Shown: in pieces, positions 19,964 to 30,504 of the stretch
Position numbering within the stretch: the stretch's first letter is position 1
Layout of the letters: the number at the start of each line of letters is the position of its first letter
Assembly (NCBI GenBank): GCA_010909165.1
Contig: VJWM01000118.1
Coordinates: 620,001-684,000, forward strand
From: Anthoceros angustus
Lineage: Eukaryota > Streptophyta > Anthocerotopsida > Anthocerotales > Anthocerotaceae
Direction of reading: 5' to 3'
Length of the DNA: 64,000 nucleotides
Position numbers and translations under genes: made by a program
The notes under the pieces: model-generated
What the model saw: only the letters and a program-made list of their open reading frames with translations
Database searches by the model: none
What the model was told of the DNA's origin: nothing

Positions 19964-21652
19964 TCAGAGCCTCAAATTCGGCATCGGTTGGAAAACTTCC
20001 TCAGGTTGAGCCATAATCTTGGGAACCTTTCGCCAACGACGTCGAAGCATGTCGTAGGCAACAGGACAATCCAGGTTTTCGTGGCCACCACGACCACACT
20101 CCAACTGATAGAAGAAAACCACGAGGTCCCCAGAAACGTGCACACCATTCAAAATGAAAGACCGGCCCAAGGGCCAAGGATCGCCGGGTAGCATTATGTG
20201 CTGCGGGCACCTCGCCGCAGTCTCCACCCACAGCTGCCTGTCGTCGTCCAACATCCAAATAGCACCGCAGCAACACAAGAGCCTTCCACGGTGCCCTGCC
20301 AGAAAAAACTCGCTCTTCCAAGGGGCCCTCTTATAGTCCGGCAATGCCACAGGCTTCTCGAAGGGGGGCAATTCCAGATTCCACAGGTAACGAGGACCCG
20401 TCTTCGTGCTAAGCCGCACCAGCCGCGGGGGAGTGCTGTCCACCGTGGTGTACAAGTCTCCATTGCAGCCCCAAACCCGCGGCTCACCTTTCCCCCCCAC
20501 AGGGCCGAAGAATCCCTTCCACTCACCACTGATGCTGCTGCAGATGGCAACGTCATCACGCACTCGATTGATGAACCTGTTAGCCCCAGCTGGTCCAACA
20601 CCTGAGACATGAACCTTGAAGCTGAGAGTGCTTTGTGTTGCAGTGACCGCTTCCGTCACCAGGACCACTGCAGAGCCCCAAAGGTTGTGAAGCAAAGGCA
20701 AAACTTTGAAGCTCTGGTTCACCGGATTGAAGACACACACAAGCATTCCCTCGTCCACGAGACGGCTGATGCACATGAGCCCACAGGCATGTGCGCAGTT
20801 GTGAAATACCGAGTCCAAAGAAAAGAACACCTGTGGTAAGAAGGACAGATCCACCTTCAAGGCCTTACACCGAGACCCACTTTGTGGCTCCTTCTCCAAG
20901 AATGGCTTGTACCCGGATGCAGGGCAATACCTAATGGCACACAGAGGAGGCGTCGTCCGCGAAAGTGCCTGCAGAAAAGTCCGCCGGAGAAACTCTGGAT
21001 CGGTGAGCTTGGCAAGCCAGGCCTTGCGCACACTTCGGCAGCGGGCCTGCGCTGCCGCCGGCAACCTTAGAAGCACTTCTTCAATTTCATCCCTCGTCAA
21101 CGTCGGAAGCACCAAATTGCTTGGAAGCACCACAGTGCTGGCTGCGCTGGGAGATCTAGAGCCGTAGTCATCAAGCCCTTCCCCAATCACGTAGAGCATC
21201 ACATAGGGATCCAACTTGTTAGACAGGATGCCAGGTCCCGTCGACGTCGGTGCAGCAGGGAACCCCTGGCTGGAGATGGGGAACTCCACATTCGCCACAT
21301 CGTCCTCGAAGGGGATCCTCCTCTCTTCATAGCTTCCCAACTGGATCAAAATCTGTCCATGGCGTACCCGCACGTCGTCATCGCTTTCGTCCATGTCTTC
21401 ATGGTTTTCCCACCTCTCGTCGTCACTGGAGTCATCATCGTCGTCGCGCTCCTCTTCATCGCTGATTCCCGACCTGTTGTCATCGCCGGAATCATCGTCT
21501 TCCATGTCGTCGGCTCTCATGTCCTCCACGTCCTCATCGCCGCCGTGTTGGGGCCCGACATGCCCCATGTATGCTGCCGCAAAATCCTTACACCCTCGGC
21601 CTACAGGCTGGCTACAGGGTATGCGCAAGCCTTGTGTGAGAGACGATGGCAA
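19964..21652 (-). CDS. F-box protein with acidic N-terminus
   Basis: A 562-codon intact frame. Residues 35-95 are a strongly acidic tract (runs of D/E). An F-box-like segment follows near residues 182-225 (TRDEIEEVLLRLPAAAQARCRSVRKAW, with the usual L-P and C-R-x-V-x-K-x-W pattern). The remaining 330 residues resemble the F-box-associated/kelch-like beta domain, for example GMLVCVFNPVNQSFKVLP, FFLAGHRGRLLCCCG and YDMLRRRWRKVP. F-box proteins are substrate adaptors of SCF ubiquitin ligases; the substrate here is unknown. The first Met gives a poor N-terminus, and MGHVGPQHGGDED at residue 29 is an alternative start. A truncated copy lies at 26919-27236. This is the only fully intact large frame in the duplicated region. 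Confidence 0.8.
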   Translation of the reverse strand: MPSSLTQGLRIPCSQPVGRGCKDFAAAYMGHVGPQHGGDEDVEDMRADDMEDDDSGDDNRSGISDEEERDDDDDSSDDERWENHEDMDESDDDVRVRHGQILIQLGSYEERRIPFEDDVANVEFPISSQGFPAAPTSTGPGILSNKLDPYVMLYVIGEGLDDYGSRSPSAASTVVLPSNLVLPTLTRDEIEEVLLRLPAAAQARCRSVRKAWLAKLTDPEFLRRTFLQALSRTTPPLCAIRYCPASGYKPFLEKEPQSGSRCKALKVDLSFLPQVFFSLDSVFHNCAHACGLMCISRLVDEGMLVCVFNPVNQSFKVLPLLHNLWGSAVVLVTEAVTATQSTLSFKVHVSGVGPAGANRFINRVRDDVAICSSISGEWKGFFGPVGGKGEPRVWGCNGDLYTTVDSTPPRLVRLSTKTGPRYLWNLELPPFEKPVALPDYKRAPWKSEFFLAGHRGRLLCCCGAIWMLDDDRQLWVETAARCPQHIMLPGDPWPLGRSFILNGVHVSGDLVVFFYQLECGRGGHENLDCPVAYDMLRRRWRKVPKIMAQPEEVFQPMPNLRL

Positions 21653-21714
21653 CCCGGCTGCTCCGATTTGTTAGGGCTAGGATGGCGAGTTGGTCTATGT
21701 GCATATATGTGCGT

Positions 21715-21760
21715 GAGACCGAGACCTGAGACCGAGACCCAGACCGAGACCGAGACCGAT
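21715..21760 (+). repeat. gagacc hexanucleotide minisatellite
   Basis: Tandem gagacc/gagacca-type units in the presumed 5' leader of the F-box gene. The unit 2 copy near 27300-27325 is shorter, showing copy-number change after the duplication. Confidence 0.85.
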
Positions 21761-22022
21761 GGCCCCGCCCTGGACGACCTAACTCTCATTCATCGATTTC
21801 TAACCTTGTGGTCTCGTAAAAATTATAATCGGAGTGAGATTCACCACCTGCTGTATAGAAAGCCGTGTCTTTGGATGGAGAACTGGGAGAAGACCATGTG
21901 CCACAACGTTCTCCTCTGCCTCTGTGCTTCAAGACACGCAGGGATGGTTTCTTGATCATGAGAGCTGTACTATCAATGCATCACAGGAGCTAGACCTTTT
22001 GTCGCTCCAGCTAGCTGCGTTA

Positions 22023-22087
22023 AGCGAGGTGGAACTACTCAACCGAGCTAGCTGGCTGCGTCCACCAAGCCTGAGTTCCACCTCGCT
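22023..22087. repeat. Inverted repeat, 13-bp perfect arms
   Basis: agcgaggtggaac (22023-22035) and gttccacctcgct (22075-22087) can pair around a 39-nt loop. The left arm is mutated in the unit 2 copy near 29460. Confidence 0.8.
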
Positions 22088-22239
22088 GGACACAGAGCAA
22101 GGGGTGAAGCTTTTTGGATGTCCCTTTCGGCATGCCATAGCCATGGCCACATGTGTACAAGAGTATGGCAGATTTAGGAGAGACGGACTTCGACGCAGAG
22201 GGAAATGAAATTACCTTGACCTCATAGAAGCCCAAGGGA

Positions 22240-22530
22240 AGAATACTTCAAGTGACTTCCAGGTTAGATTGAAGCCATAGCCCCGTGATTGAACAATCCT
22301 GTCGATATTAAATGTTTGCAGCAATTTCTTAGTGTTGCAACAAGAATAATTTCCTTCATTGCAGCTTTGATTCGATTAGGCTCTTGCGGACAGCTAAGGA
22401 CATGAAGGTAGATATCTCTGTCAGCCTGCTGGGCGGTGGTGTGCAGCAGAATTTCTGACGTGCTATATAATCCCAGGAACTCGAATCCACTTTAGCATGC
22501 GGGGGCTATGGTGGATGAAGGCACGATCAT
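22240..22530 (+). pseudogene. Decayed copy of the gene at 40.2-40.7 kb
   Basis: The sequence from gacttccaggttagattg through atctctgtcagcctgctggg to ggctatggtggatgaagg matches 40410-40680 over its length but has stops and indels. The 40.2 kb copy keeps an open frame and is therefore closer to the source. A sister copy is at 29690-29945. Confidence 0.7.
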
Positions 22531-22998
22531 CCTCTGCTGAGCCAAGCTAGACTGCTGCACAGACAGAGACTCAGGCCGCATCTGACTTTCGACATGTACA
22601 TGCACAGGGACCAGTAGTCTCTGAACCAATCCATGGCTCGGCTCCGGACATGGCTGGACAGATTAGTCAGCTTACTCTCCCTCGTCACTCTCTCACATCC
22701 CCTATCCTAGTGTTTTCACCTGTTAATGCTGGCCTGAGTTGATATGCAGGACAAAGCCAATCCCCTGGCCGATGTGTGAGCAAAAGCCTAAGACTGTGAG
22801 CAATTCTTTGTCGTCCCAGGGTAAGCAAAGTGTTAAATTTCTCTTGCTTTCAGGGCTGAGGATCACGACAGGAGTAGAGCAGCTGGAAGTCCGTTGAGCC
22901 GTGTCCACGCAGCGGTGTTCTAGTAAAACTCAATGTAACTTGACAAGGGCAACACTGGAGAATGCTTTTGTCTGGATGGTGTAGTTGGTCATGTTTTT

Positions 22999-23072
22999 GT
23001 CTGGATGGCGTTGTTGGTCATCACGCTAGTGTCACACACCAGAAACCCACAGTTCAAACCTGGGTTCAGACA
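22999..23072 (+). repeat. tRNA-Val(CAC)-like sequence preceded by a 29-bp partial copy
   Basis: The acceptor, T and most of the anticodon stem pair, the anticodon is CAC and the B box gttcaaacc is intact. The A box has lost A14 (gcgttgttgg), and the anticodon stem has one mismatch. The first 24 nt of a tRNA-like head also occur at 22970-22993, a partial tandem duplication. It is followed by non-tRNA sequence shared with 30505 and 41465. Confidence 0.6.
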
Positions 23073-25067
23073 TCAACAAGTTTGCGACACGATCACTGCA
23101 CTTTGCAACTTTTGGTCATGCGGAATGCGGTTCAAGTAGGACTTGCCTTTGAGGACGGCACATTTTTCCTGTGTCTTTTTGTTTTCTTACCACTTCTTTT
23201 TCACCTGTACCTTTTCTTGTCCCATGGTGGTCCTTCCACATGGGAGGGGCCATATCCATCTTATCAACAGTGGTGAAGGGACCTCCAGCTCATCCAATCT
23301 TCTGTGGAGCATGCGCAGCGAACGATGTATCCTCCGGGTGCCAGGCTCGTACGAGGCTAATACGGACCTGATCTGAATGTAGCGAAGCACGACTTCACAC
23401 ATCGTGGATTCTGGAACCGCATGAAGTGATTGAGGATCCCTGTCAACCTGACGATCAACAACAGGTTGGGCTGTGCAATCATCTCCTACCAATTCAGCTT
23501 GTAGGACTTTCCATGTGTGCTGCTTGCCAAATGTTCGAAAACATACCACGATTGCATGCAATTGAACAGCAGGTTTATGAAGCTAGCTCCAACGGGAGCG
23601 AAGGGAAGGAGGAAGAAGGGAAGAAGAAATTCGCGATTTCCAGACTTTCTTTGACAAGGAAACCGCAATATCCCGGTTCCCATTCAGGCGAGGCTGGGCT
23701 GCCAGTGATTGCGGTGCCCTTCGTCTTTGCTCCTTTGCACCTTACACGGCCGCTGCGGACCATGGAAGACGCGTCATATTTGCATGTACAGAGGGAGCAG
23801 CAAGCTTAAATTTTTCAATTCTCTTGGGAAGAAGAGCGGAGGGCGGGGCTCGTGTTCATAGCTGAGTCTCAGATGCGTTAAACTTTGGAGCTGGAATGGC
23901 GACGGCTTCCAGGTGACTGAAGCTTGGAATTTGGATTCCGTAGTATGTTACTCCTTTTCGCGGTTTTCACAAATTGTGTGGAATGAGGAGAGCCGGCATC
24001 GCTCCTTGCGCACATTGTGCTGTGCCTAATTTTTTTTCCCAGTGGATGAAAGGCTGACTGATAGCATCCGGACAATGATGATGTAAGCTTCTCAATGCTG
24101 CAGGGCATGCCCACATGGCTGGCCGAGCTGGGCATTCTGCCGCCCCAGCTGGTCGGCCTCAATGGACCAAAAATGACTGGAGATGATAAGTCTGCACAAT
24201 CTACTGAATCTACAGTGTAGGCAGGAATCAAACCATTTGTAGGCTTTGATTGAGCAGTAAACAACATTCCACACCCCGAATCATCAGTTGCAGGTCAGCT
24301 CTGTCAAACAATCCACAATTCAAACACTTTTCTAATCCTCCATTGAGACAATTCAAATTTTGGCTCGTCCAGGACTGTGTTGCTCCACATGCAGGTAGAA
24401 GGCCAGTCAAACCCCAGCCATACCAGGCAAATGTTGCCAGGAACAATGTGAGATGCCGTAAGAATGTAAGAAACGTCCAATCTGGAAATGCCTTACCTGA
24501 AGCCGGACTGAATTGTACTAGGTAGTATCGATCAAGTCCCTCGGTGCGGCGGTGGGACTCACTCCAGCTGTATTACTGGAGATGGCTAACTGATGTGCAA
24601 TTTCGGTTAAGAGCTGCATAGCAGTGCAATCTACTGAATGTCAGCAGCATGGAGCTCCACTGAGCACCTCAATTGAGCATTGAGCATTCCTGCATTGCAT
24701 ATTGCCATAAATATGTGCTGGATTGTGCCTCACACTGTCTTCAGGTAATGGCTTGATTGAAAGTGCTTGCTTTGGGATGGTGAGTTTGTAACCCCAACAA
24801 AAGAGATTCAGAGAGGTATGTGAAGATAACCGCTGTCTATGCTGTCTCCGCTTCATAGACAGCTTCTCCTCCGCTTTCGACCTGTGGATATAAATATAAA
24901 GATAACCTGTGGATATATATAAATAAAGTTATTGTTATTATCGAGTTAGTTATCGCCCTTAGTTTTCACTATGGTCCTTCCATGCTTAGTGGACATAAAT
25001 ACAGTTATTATTGATATGGAGTTAATTATCACCCTAGGCTTTTAATCTACAGGCCTATGGAATCCAG

Positions 25068-25480
25068 GTTTAGACATCTTGTGAATCGAGTTTGCTTTGA
25101 CCTATATCGACTTTTTTCCATCAAGTCATTTGTTCATACATTTTCACAGTAGCTGACATTTTTTTATTACGACTTTCTACTCATATGTTCATACATTTCC
25201 CCATGGTGGCTGATATTTTCCCATCGTGACTTCCTACTGGATTATCTATATATTTTTCTATGGTGATTTCCTCCTGAAGTGGACTCCCACACATAGACGG
25301 TGGATTCATACGGATATATATCTAGAGCTTGGTAAAAACTTAGGTAGACCGGACAGCCAATGCCTATCGTGCGCTTGTCCAGGTGTGGACTATAATAGAC
25401 CTTCTTCTTCTTCTTCTCACTCGCACTCAGTAGCACACCGGAGAAGAGAGATTGGAGAAGAAGAAGAATAAGAAGAATGG
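25068..25480 (+). repeat. SINE-like repeat, family A copy in unit 2
   Basis: Head reduced to a T-arm remnant (aatccaggtttagacatcttg). The body matches 17767-18115, including ttcctactggatt and ccaatgcctatcgtgcg. It ends in cttcttcttcttctc and gagaagaagaa arms. Confidence 0.5.
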
Positions 25481-25600
25481 GCTGGGCCAAGGACATATGG
25501 ATGGTTGTTTTGGGCCACATATATCACTCCGGTTTGCGTAAATATTAGCAACGTTAGTAGGTTGTTTTATAAAATTTGTTAAATTACATTTCACAGCAAC

Positions 25601-25985
25601 ATCTGGATGGTGTAGTTGATCATCACGCTAGTTTCACACACTAGAGGTCCCTAATTAGACCTGGGTTTAGAAAGACGCTGCATCATGCAATGTCTTGTTG
25701 TTCAACATTCTTTGGGCATGGCAGATTCTGCAACATTTGTGGGGCTTTTGCAGCCTTGTGCAAGTTTGCGAAAAGGTTCATTAAGACAATGTGCTTGTAC
25801 AGCAGCGCATGATGCTTAATAACAGCGTTCTTATAAATGTGTCTTTAATCGGACATCGTCTTGATGAACGCTTTAGCAAGCTTGTTGTGCAAGTAACTTA
25901 GGCACACCATGGTATAAGTTGTTAAGTATCAAGTGCCATGATAGGAAAATTCCGTCCAAGCCAACTATGATATATTCTTCATTCT
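25601..25985 (+). repeat. tRNA-Val-headed repeat, family B copy in unit 2
   Basis: The head at 25601-25675 starts atctggatggtgtagttgat and has a broken B box (aattagacc). The body matches 18394-18730. It is more decayed than the unit 1 copy. Confidence 0.55.
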
Positions 25986-25991
25986 TCTTGT

Positions 25992-26440
25992 AGCCGGAAG
26001 TTTGAAAACGTGTATGCTAAACGCGGTAACTTTGAGGAGGCTTGCAGGATAGTTGGAGGGTGTTGATCACAAAGAAATGGCGACGTGGCTTGCTCTGATT
26101 TCAGCATACATCCCAATAAAGGCAGGGACTAGGGTAGCCTTCCTATCTACAGTGCCATGCAAGAAGCAAGCATTGCTATACCCAGTTCTGTCCGCGACAT
26201 TATTGTGCCTCCTGCAGGCAGCCATGTGCCAATTGTGGGTAGCTAAGCTTTGGAGAAGGGCAAGCAGCTTCAAGCACGATTTAGACAACAAAGACATTCA
26301 ACAAAACTGTTAAAAGCCAGCAGTTTAGTGGACATATATGCAAAGTTAGCAGCCTGGAGGATAGCCGGAAAGTGGTTGACGAAGTTGATCGGAATGATGT
26401 GGTGACATGGAGTGTCCTAATTGCAGGGTTGCGGTAGTGT
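25992..26440 (+). pseudogene. PPR protein relic, unit 2 copy
   Basis: Matches the relic at 18820-19260: VYAKRGNFEEA, DHKEMATWLALISAY, SLVDIYAKL and NDVVTWSVLIAGL occur in shifting frames. It lacks the 89-bp duplication seen in unit 1, so that duplication is younger than the segmental duplication or was lost here. PLS-class PPR ancestry is clear, but the product is not functional. Confidence 0.6.
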
Positions 26441-26918
26441 ACGTACTGGGTTTCGCATGGCATGATGGAACCGACATACGATTCGTCAAGGCTTTCAGCT
26501 GGACTCAATCGAAACTTGCCCAGCTGAGAAATGAGCTCCCAAACCTGCTCCCTCTTCAACTCAAGCCGTGTCAGATGCAAGATTAACGCCAGTGTCTTGC
26601 AGCCTCACACCCCAAAATGCACACCATGAGCGAACAGATTATTGTGCGGGAGAGAGTCCGCAGCTTATAAGCTGTGGAATCGAAATGAAAGAGCTTTGAA
26701 TTATTACCTCACCGCAAGGCCCCTCATTACTTGTGAGGACCAACAATTCAATCCTGAGCAGATCCCCTGTTGTTCTGAATAACTACTCGAGCAACGGATC
26801 GCTCTCGAGGGAGTGCTCTCTCGCACAAAAACCACGAGGTACCCGGGTCTCTGCCACCTTGCAGGCACCCATCCCCTTGAAAGCCAGACTTTCACAGAAC
26901 AACTCTAAATATACTACT

Positions 26919-27236
26919 TCAGGAAAATGTTTTTTCGATGATTCCTTTGCTACTGCACGTCGTCATGGCTTTCGTCCATGTCTTCATCGTTTTCCCACCT
27001 CTCATCATCACTTGAGTCATCATCGTCGTCCCACTCCTCTTCATTGCTGATTCCCGACCTGTTGTCATCATGGAATCATCGTCTTCTATGTCATCGGCTC
27101 TCATGTCCTCCACGTCCTCATCGCCACCGTGTTGGGGCCCGACATGCCACATGTATGCTGCCGCAAAATCCTTACACCCTCGGCCTATAGGCTGGCTACA
27201 TGGTATGCGCAAGCCTTGTGTGAGAGACGATGGCAA
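26919..27236 (-). pseudogene. Truncated F-box gene copy
   Basis: The first part encodes the same N-terminus as the F-box gene (MPSSLTQGLRIPCSQP, GCKDFAAAYM, DEDVEDMRADD). The frame shifts in the acidic region, and the sequence then jumps near 26943 to what corresponds to the 3' flank (19670 in unit 1). The F-box and the whole C-terminal domain are deleted (about 1.7 kb). The alternative start seen in unit 1 (MGHVG) reads MWHVG here. Confidence 0.8.
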
Positions 27237-27624
27237 CCCGGCAGCTCCGATTTGTTAGGGCTAGGATGGCGAGTTAGTCTATGTGTATATATGTGCGCGA
27301 GATCGAGACCGAGACCGATACCGATAGCCCCGCCCTGGACGACCGAACTCTCATTCATCGATTTCTAACCTTGTGGTCTCGTGAACATTATAATCGGAGT
27401 GAGATTCACCACCTGCTGTATAGAAAGCTGTGTCTTTGGATGGAGAACTGGGAGAAGACCATGTGCCACAACGTTTTCCTCTGCCTCTATGCTTCAGGAC
27501 ACCACAGTCAAGGTGATTTTGCCCGATTGGGCGGAAGCTAGACGTCTATGCGGCGTCCTTACGTGACATGGTCCGTAGGACTCGAATCCGGTGGGCGTGC
27601 TCGGCGTGCCCGGTTGAATCCATC

Positions 27625-27907
27625 TGACCTCATATCAGGAAGGCTACCCGCTGCGTTTAAGCATATCACTAAGCGGAGGAGAAGAAACTAACCAAGATTT
27701 CCTAGTATTGGGGAGCGAACCGGAAATAGCCCAGCTTGAAAATCGTATGGCATCACTGTGCGAATTGTAGTCTGGAGAAGCGTCCTCTACAATGGACCGA
27801 GTCCAAGTTCTCCTGGAACGGGACATCAGAGAGGGTGAGAACCTCGTCGAGTCGGACCCTGTTGTTCCACCAGGTGCTATCCACAAGTCGGGTTGTTTGG
27901 GAATGTA
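27625..27907 (+). rRNA. Degenerate fragment of nuclear 25S rRNA 5' end
   Basis: Recognisable landmarks of the 25S/28S 5' domain appear in order: ctacccgctg, gtttaagcatatca, taagcggagga, gaaactaacc, gcccagcttgaaaatcg, gaattgtagtctggagaagc, cagagagggtgaga and gtcgggttgtttgggaatg. Many substitutions and small indels separate it from intact plant 25S. Only about 280 nt are present and no 18S, 5.8S or remainder of 25S is seen, so it is a dead rDNA insertion and not a working gene. It sits inside the insert unique to unit 2. Confidence 0.9.
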
Positions 27908-28453
27908 GAATGTATGACCACTACTAAGTTCCACGTGCGCTCCACTTCTAGGTCTTCAAAGCCGTCGTTCTTGCCCAATGGCTTGGCATCTTCATTTTTC
28001 TCAACTTCTTCCTCATCAACCGCTTGCGTAAGCACCCAGCAGTTGTGATCGTAGCTTATGCATCATTCCTTTGCCATTTCCGTTTAGGAGAACATTCGTG
28101 CGCCTATTGGGCCTCTTAGAGATGAGCTGAGCAGGGCAAGGCTGCCACTGCTGGCCATGTAGATTGGCCATTGCATGTGGCTTGCGTTTGTGTTTCTAAT
28201 ATGCACAAACACTGTTTATTTTCTTTCTTGTAATTCTTTATATGTAGTATGCCAATCAGGCAATTGTCATAGTGTATCTCCATTGGAATTGCTCAAGGAT
28301 GCAATCCAACAAAAAAGTACACTAGGATTTCTACCTAGATTTGCAACCGGATTTTATGCGGATTCTTCAAGAAATAACTTATTGCCTGTATATGTCGTGT
28401 AGCTACATAAAGTTTTCTTCAAGAAACAATAGATTTCTGAGGACTCGTAACAA
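27908..28453. other. Insert sequence between rDNA fragment and OTU-like gene
   Basis: No certain gene. A plus-strand frame at 28175-28402 starts with a hydrophobic stretch (MWLAFVFLICTNTVYFLS) but has no family I recognise. It may be upstream coding sequence of the OTU-like gene. Confidence 0.3.
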
Positions 28454-29035
28454 ATGGAAACGAGCACACAATTACCGGATATATACACCATTTTACGACA
28501 TAATGGACTTGAAACAAGTGAAGATTTCCAATACATTGTAGGCGACTGTTTATTCGACTCCATTGCATATTTATTGAATGGAGCAATAACATCTGCGGAA
28601 CTGCAAATCAAAGCAATGTCGCAATTGGAAAGAAGCATAGAAGAAAAAGATCCCAATGCAATTGCGACTATGGAAATATATTCAGGTGAGGCCTTGGTTG
28701 CCATCCATGGACCAAATATCAGAAATATCAAACAATATATATATAATATGAAATTGCCAGCAAAGTTAAATGGCTTATGGGCTGATGCAACTGCCATCCA
28801 ATGGTTAAGTGTAGCCTTGAGGAGAAAGATCTTCGTATGGTCGATGCAAAGCAACAAGTTGATGTGTAAATATGATGCGTCTGCCTCTTCAATGTCAAGA
28901 CCTTCAAGGTGGCATATGTCAAGACCTTCAAGGTGGCATATCTTCTATCTCATATGCCAGCTACAAGTCATGTGATAACATGATGATGAACATTATCGTA
29001 CAATCATGGTAAACTTCTTCTTCCATAAGCTATAG
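28454..29035 (+). pseudogene. OTU-like cysteine protease, broken
   Basis: The frame from 28454 has VGDCLFDSIAYLL at residues 29-41, matching the OTU signature D-x-C-L-F with catalytic Cys32. WADATAIQWLSVALRRKIFVW follows near residue 117, equivalent to the W-x-D-x-x-L-x-A segment. Two stops (TGA TAA, 28973-28978) interrupt the same frame just before HDDEHYRTIMVNFF (from 28979), which carries the expected H-Y catalytic histidine motif. A 24-bp tandem duplication (SRPSRWHM repeated) sits before the stops. OTU proteases cleave ubiquitin or ubiquitin-like chains; similar domains also occur in mobile elements. It lies in the insert unique to unit 2. Confidence 0.65.
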
Positions 29036-29390
29036 AGCAAGGTATGTGAGGTACGGATTATTGAAGACGATGTCGTTCCTCGGCCAACGCAACGGCATAG
29101 GCCGGCAACAAAAAGCTAGCTGTTGTCCCGCGCTTATTCACCGCCGCCGCGTTAATCAGCGGACCAGCGCCCCGCGTTAATCAGCAGACCAGCTTATCGC
29201 CGTTCCGCATCGAACCGAGGCGCACCCGCAGCTTCCATTCGCTTCCCTCTCAGCAATTTCAAGCACTCTTTGACTCTCTTTTCCAAAGTCCTTGTCATCT
29301 TTCCCTCGCGGTGCTTGTTCGCTATCGGTCTCTTGCCAGTATTTAGCCTTGGATGGAATTTACCACCTGCTTAGGGTTATGGTTTCTTGA
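29036..29390. other. End of the unit 2 insert
   Basis: GC-rich stretch (29060-29220) with a repeated cgcgttaatcagc motif at 29149 and 29173. No gene recognised. Unit homology resumes at about 29385 (ggtttcttgatcatgagagc). Confidence 0.4.
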
Positions 29391-29689
29391 TCATGAGAGC
29401 TGTACTATCAATGCATCACAGGAGCTAGACCTTCTTGTCGCTCCAGCTGGCTGTGTCAAGCGAGGGGGAACTACCCTGCCGAGCTAGCTGGCTGCGTCCA
29501 CCAAGCCGGAGTTCCACCTCGCTGGACACAAGAGTAAGGGGTGAAGATTTTTGGATGTCCCTTTCGGCATGCCATAGCCATGGCCACATGTGTACAAGAG
29601 CATGGCGGATTTCCTTCGAGGCAGAGGGAAATGAAATTACCTTGACCTCACAGAAGCGCAAGTGAAGAATACTTCAAGTGACTTCCAGG

Positions 29690-29945
29690 TTAGATTGAAG
29701 CCATAGCCTGTGATTGAACAATCCTGTCGATATTAAATGTTTGCAACAATTTCTTAGTGTTGCAACAAGAATAATTTCCTTGGTTGCAGCTTTGATTCGA
29801 TTAGGCTCTTGCAGACAGCTAAGAACATGAAGGTAGATATCTCTGTCGGCCTGTTGGGCGGTGGTGTGCAGCAGAATTTCTGACGTGCTATATAATCCCA
29901 GGAACTCGAATCCTCTTTGCATGCGGGGGCTATGGCGGATGAAGG
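29690..29945 (+). pseudogene. Decayed copy of the gene at 40.2-40.7 kb (unit 2)
   Basis: Same segment as 22240-22530, with gacttccaggttagattgaa and atctctgtcggcctgttggg. Stops and indels differ slightly from unit 1. It is continuous with the rest of the duplicated block. Confidence 0.7.
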
Positions 29946-30430
29946 CACGATCATCCTCTGCTCCTATAGGCTCGACTGTCCTGACCCACAGTGTCCGCAC
30001 ATCCTGATGAGCCAAGCTAGACTGCTGCACAAACAGAGACTCAGGCCTCATCTGACTTTGGACATGTACATGTACAGGGACCAGTAGTCTCTGAACCAAT
30101 CCATGGCTCGGCTCCGGACATGGCTGGACAGATTAGTCAGCTTACTCTCCCTCGTCACTCTCTCACATTCCCCATCTAGTGTTCTCACCTGCAAATGATG
30201 GCCTGAGTTGATATGCAGGACAAAGCCAATCCCCTGGCCGATGTGTGAGCAAAAGCCTAAGTCTGTGAGCAATTCTTTGTCGTCCCAGGGTAAGCAAAGT
30301 GTTAAATTTCTCTTGCGGAAGTCCGTTGAGCCGTGTATACGCAGCGGTGTTCTAGTGAAACTCAATGTAACTTGACAAGGGCAACACTGGAGAATGTTTT
30401 TGTCTGGATGGTGTAGTTGGTCATGTTTTT

Positions 30431-30504
30431 GTCTGGATGGTGTTGTTGGTCATCACGCTAGTGTCACACACCAGAAACCCACAGTTCAAACCTGGGTTCA
30501 GACA
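30431..30504 (+). repeat. tRNA-Val(CAC)-like sequence, unit 2
   Basis: Near-identical to 22999-23072, including the preceding partial head (30402-30425), CAC anticodon, intact B box and altered A14. It is a product of the segmental duplication. Confidence 0.6.

Larger units (their letters stand above)
16560..24180. repeat. Tandem segmental duplication, unit 1 (about 7.6 kb)
   Basis: Landmarks occur here in the same order as in 24190-31600: the uncharacterised minus ORF block, a SINE-like repeat, a second tRNA-headed repeat, a PPR relic, the F-box gene and its flanks, then a block containing a decayed gene copy and a tRNA-like sequence. Matching pairs include 16570/24185, 18320/25601, 18820/25992, 21600/27180 and 21950/29390. 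Confidence 0.85.

Noticed and set aside
20198-20605. Plus-strand ORFs within the F-box gene
   Set aside because: They lie wholly antisense to an intact 562-codon frame with a recognisable domain.
27625-27907. Working rDNA locus
   Set aside because: Only a 280-nt degenerate fragment of the 25S 5' end, with many substitutions and no neighbouring rRNA genes.
29370-29382. Plant telomere repeat (ttagggtta)
   Set aside because: A single partial unit, not a tandem array.
22999-30504. Functional tRNA-Val genes
   Set aside because: A14 or B-box bases are altered, an anticodon-stem mismatch is present, and the copies sit inside duplicated blocks with partial tandem heads. I read them as tRNA-derived repeats.
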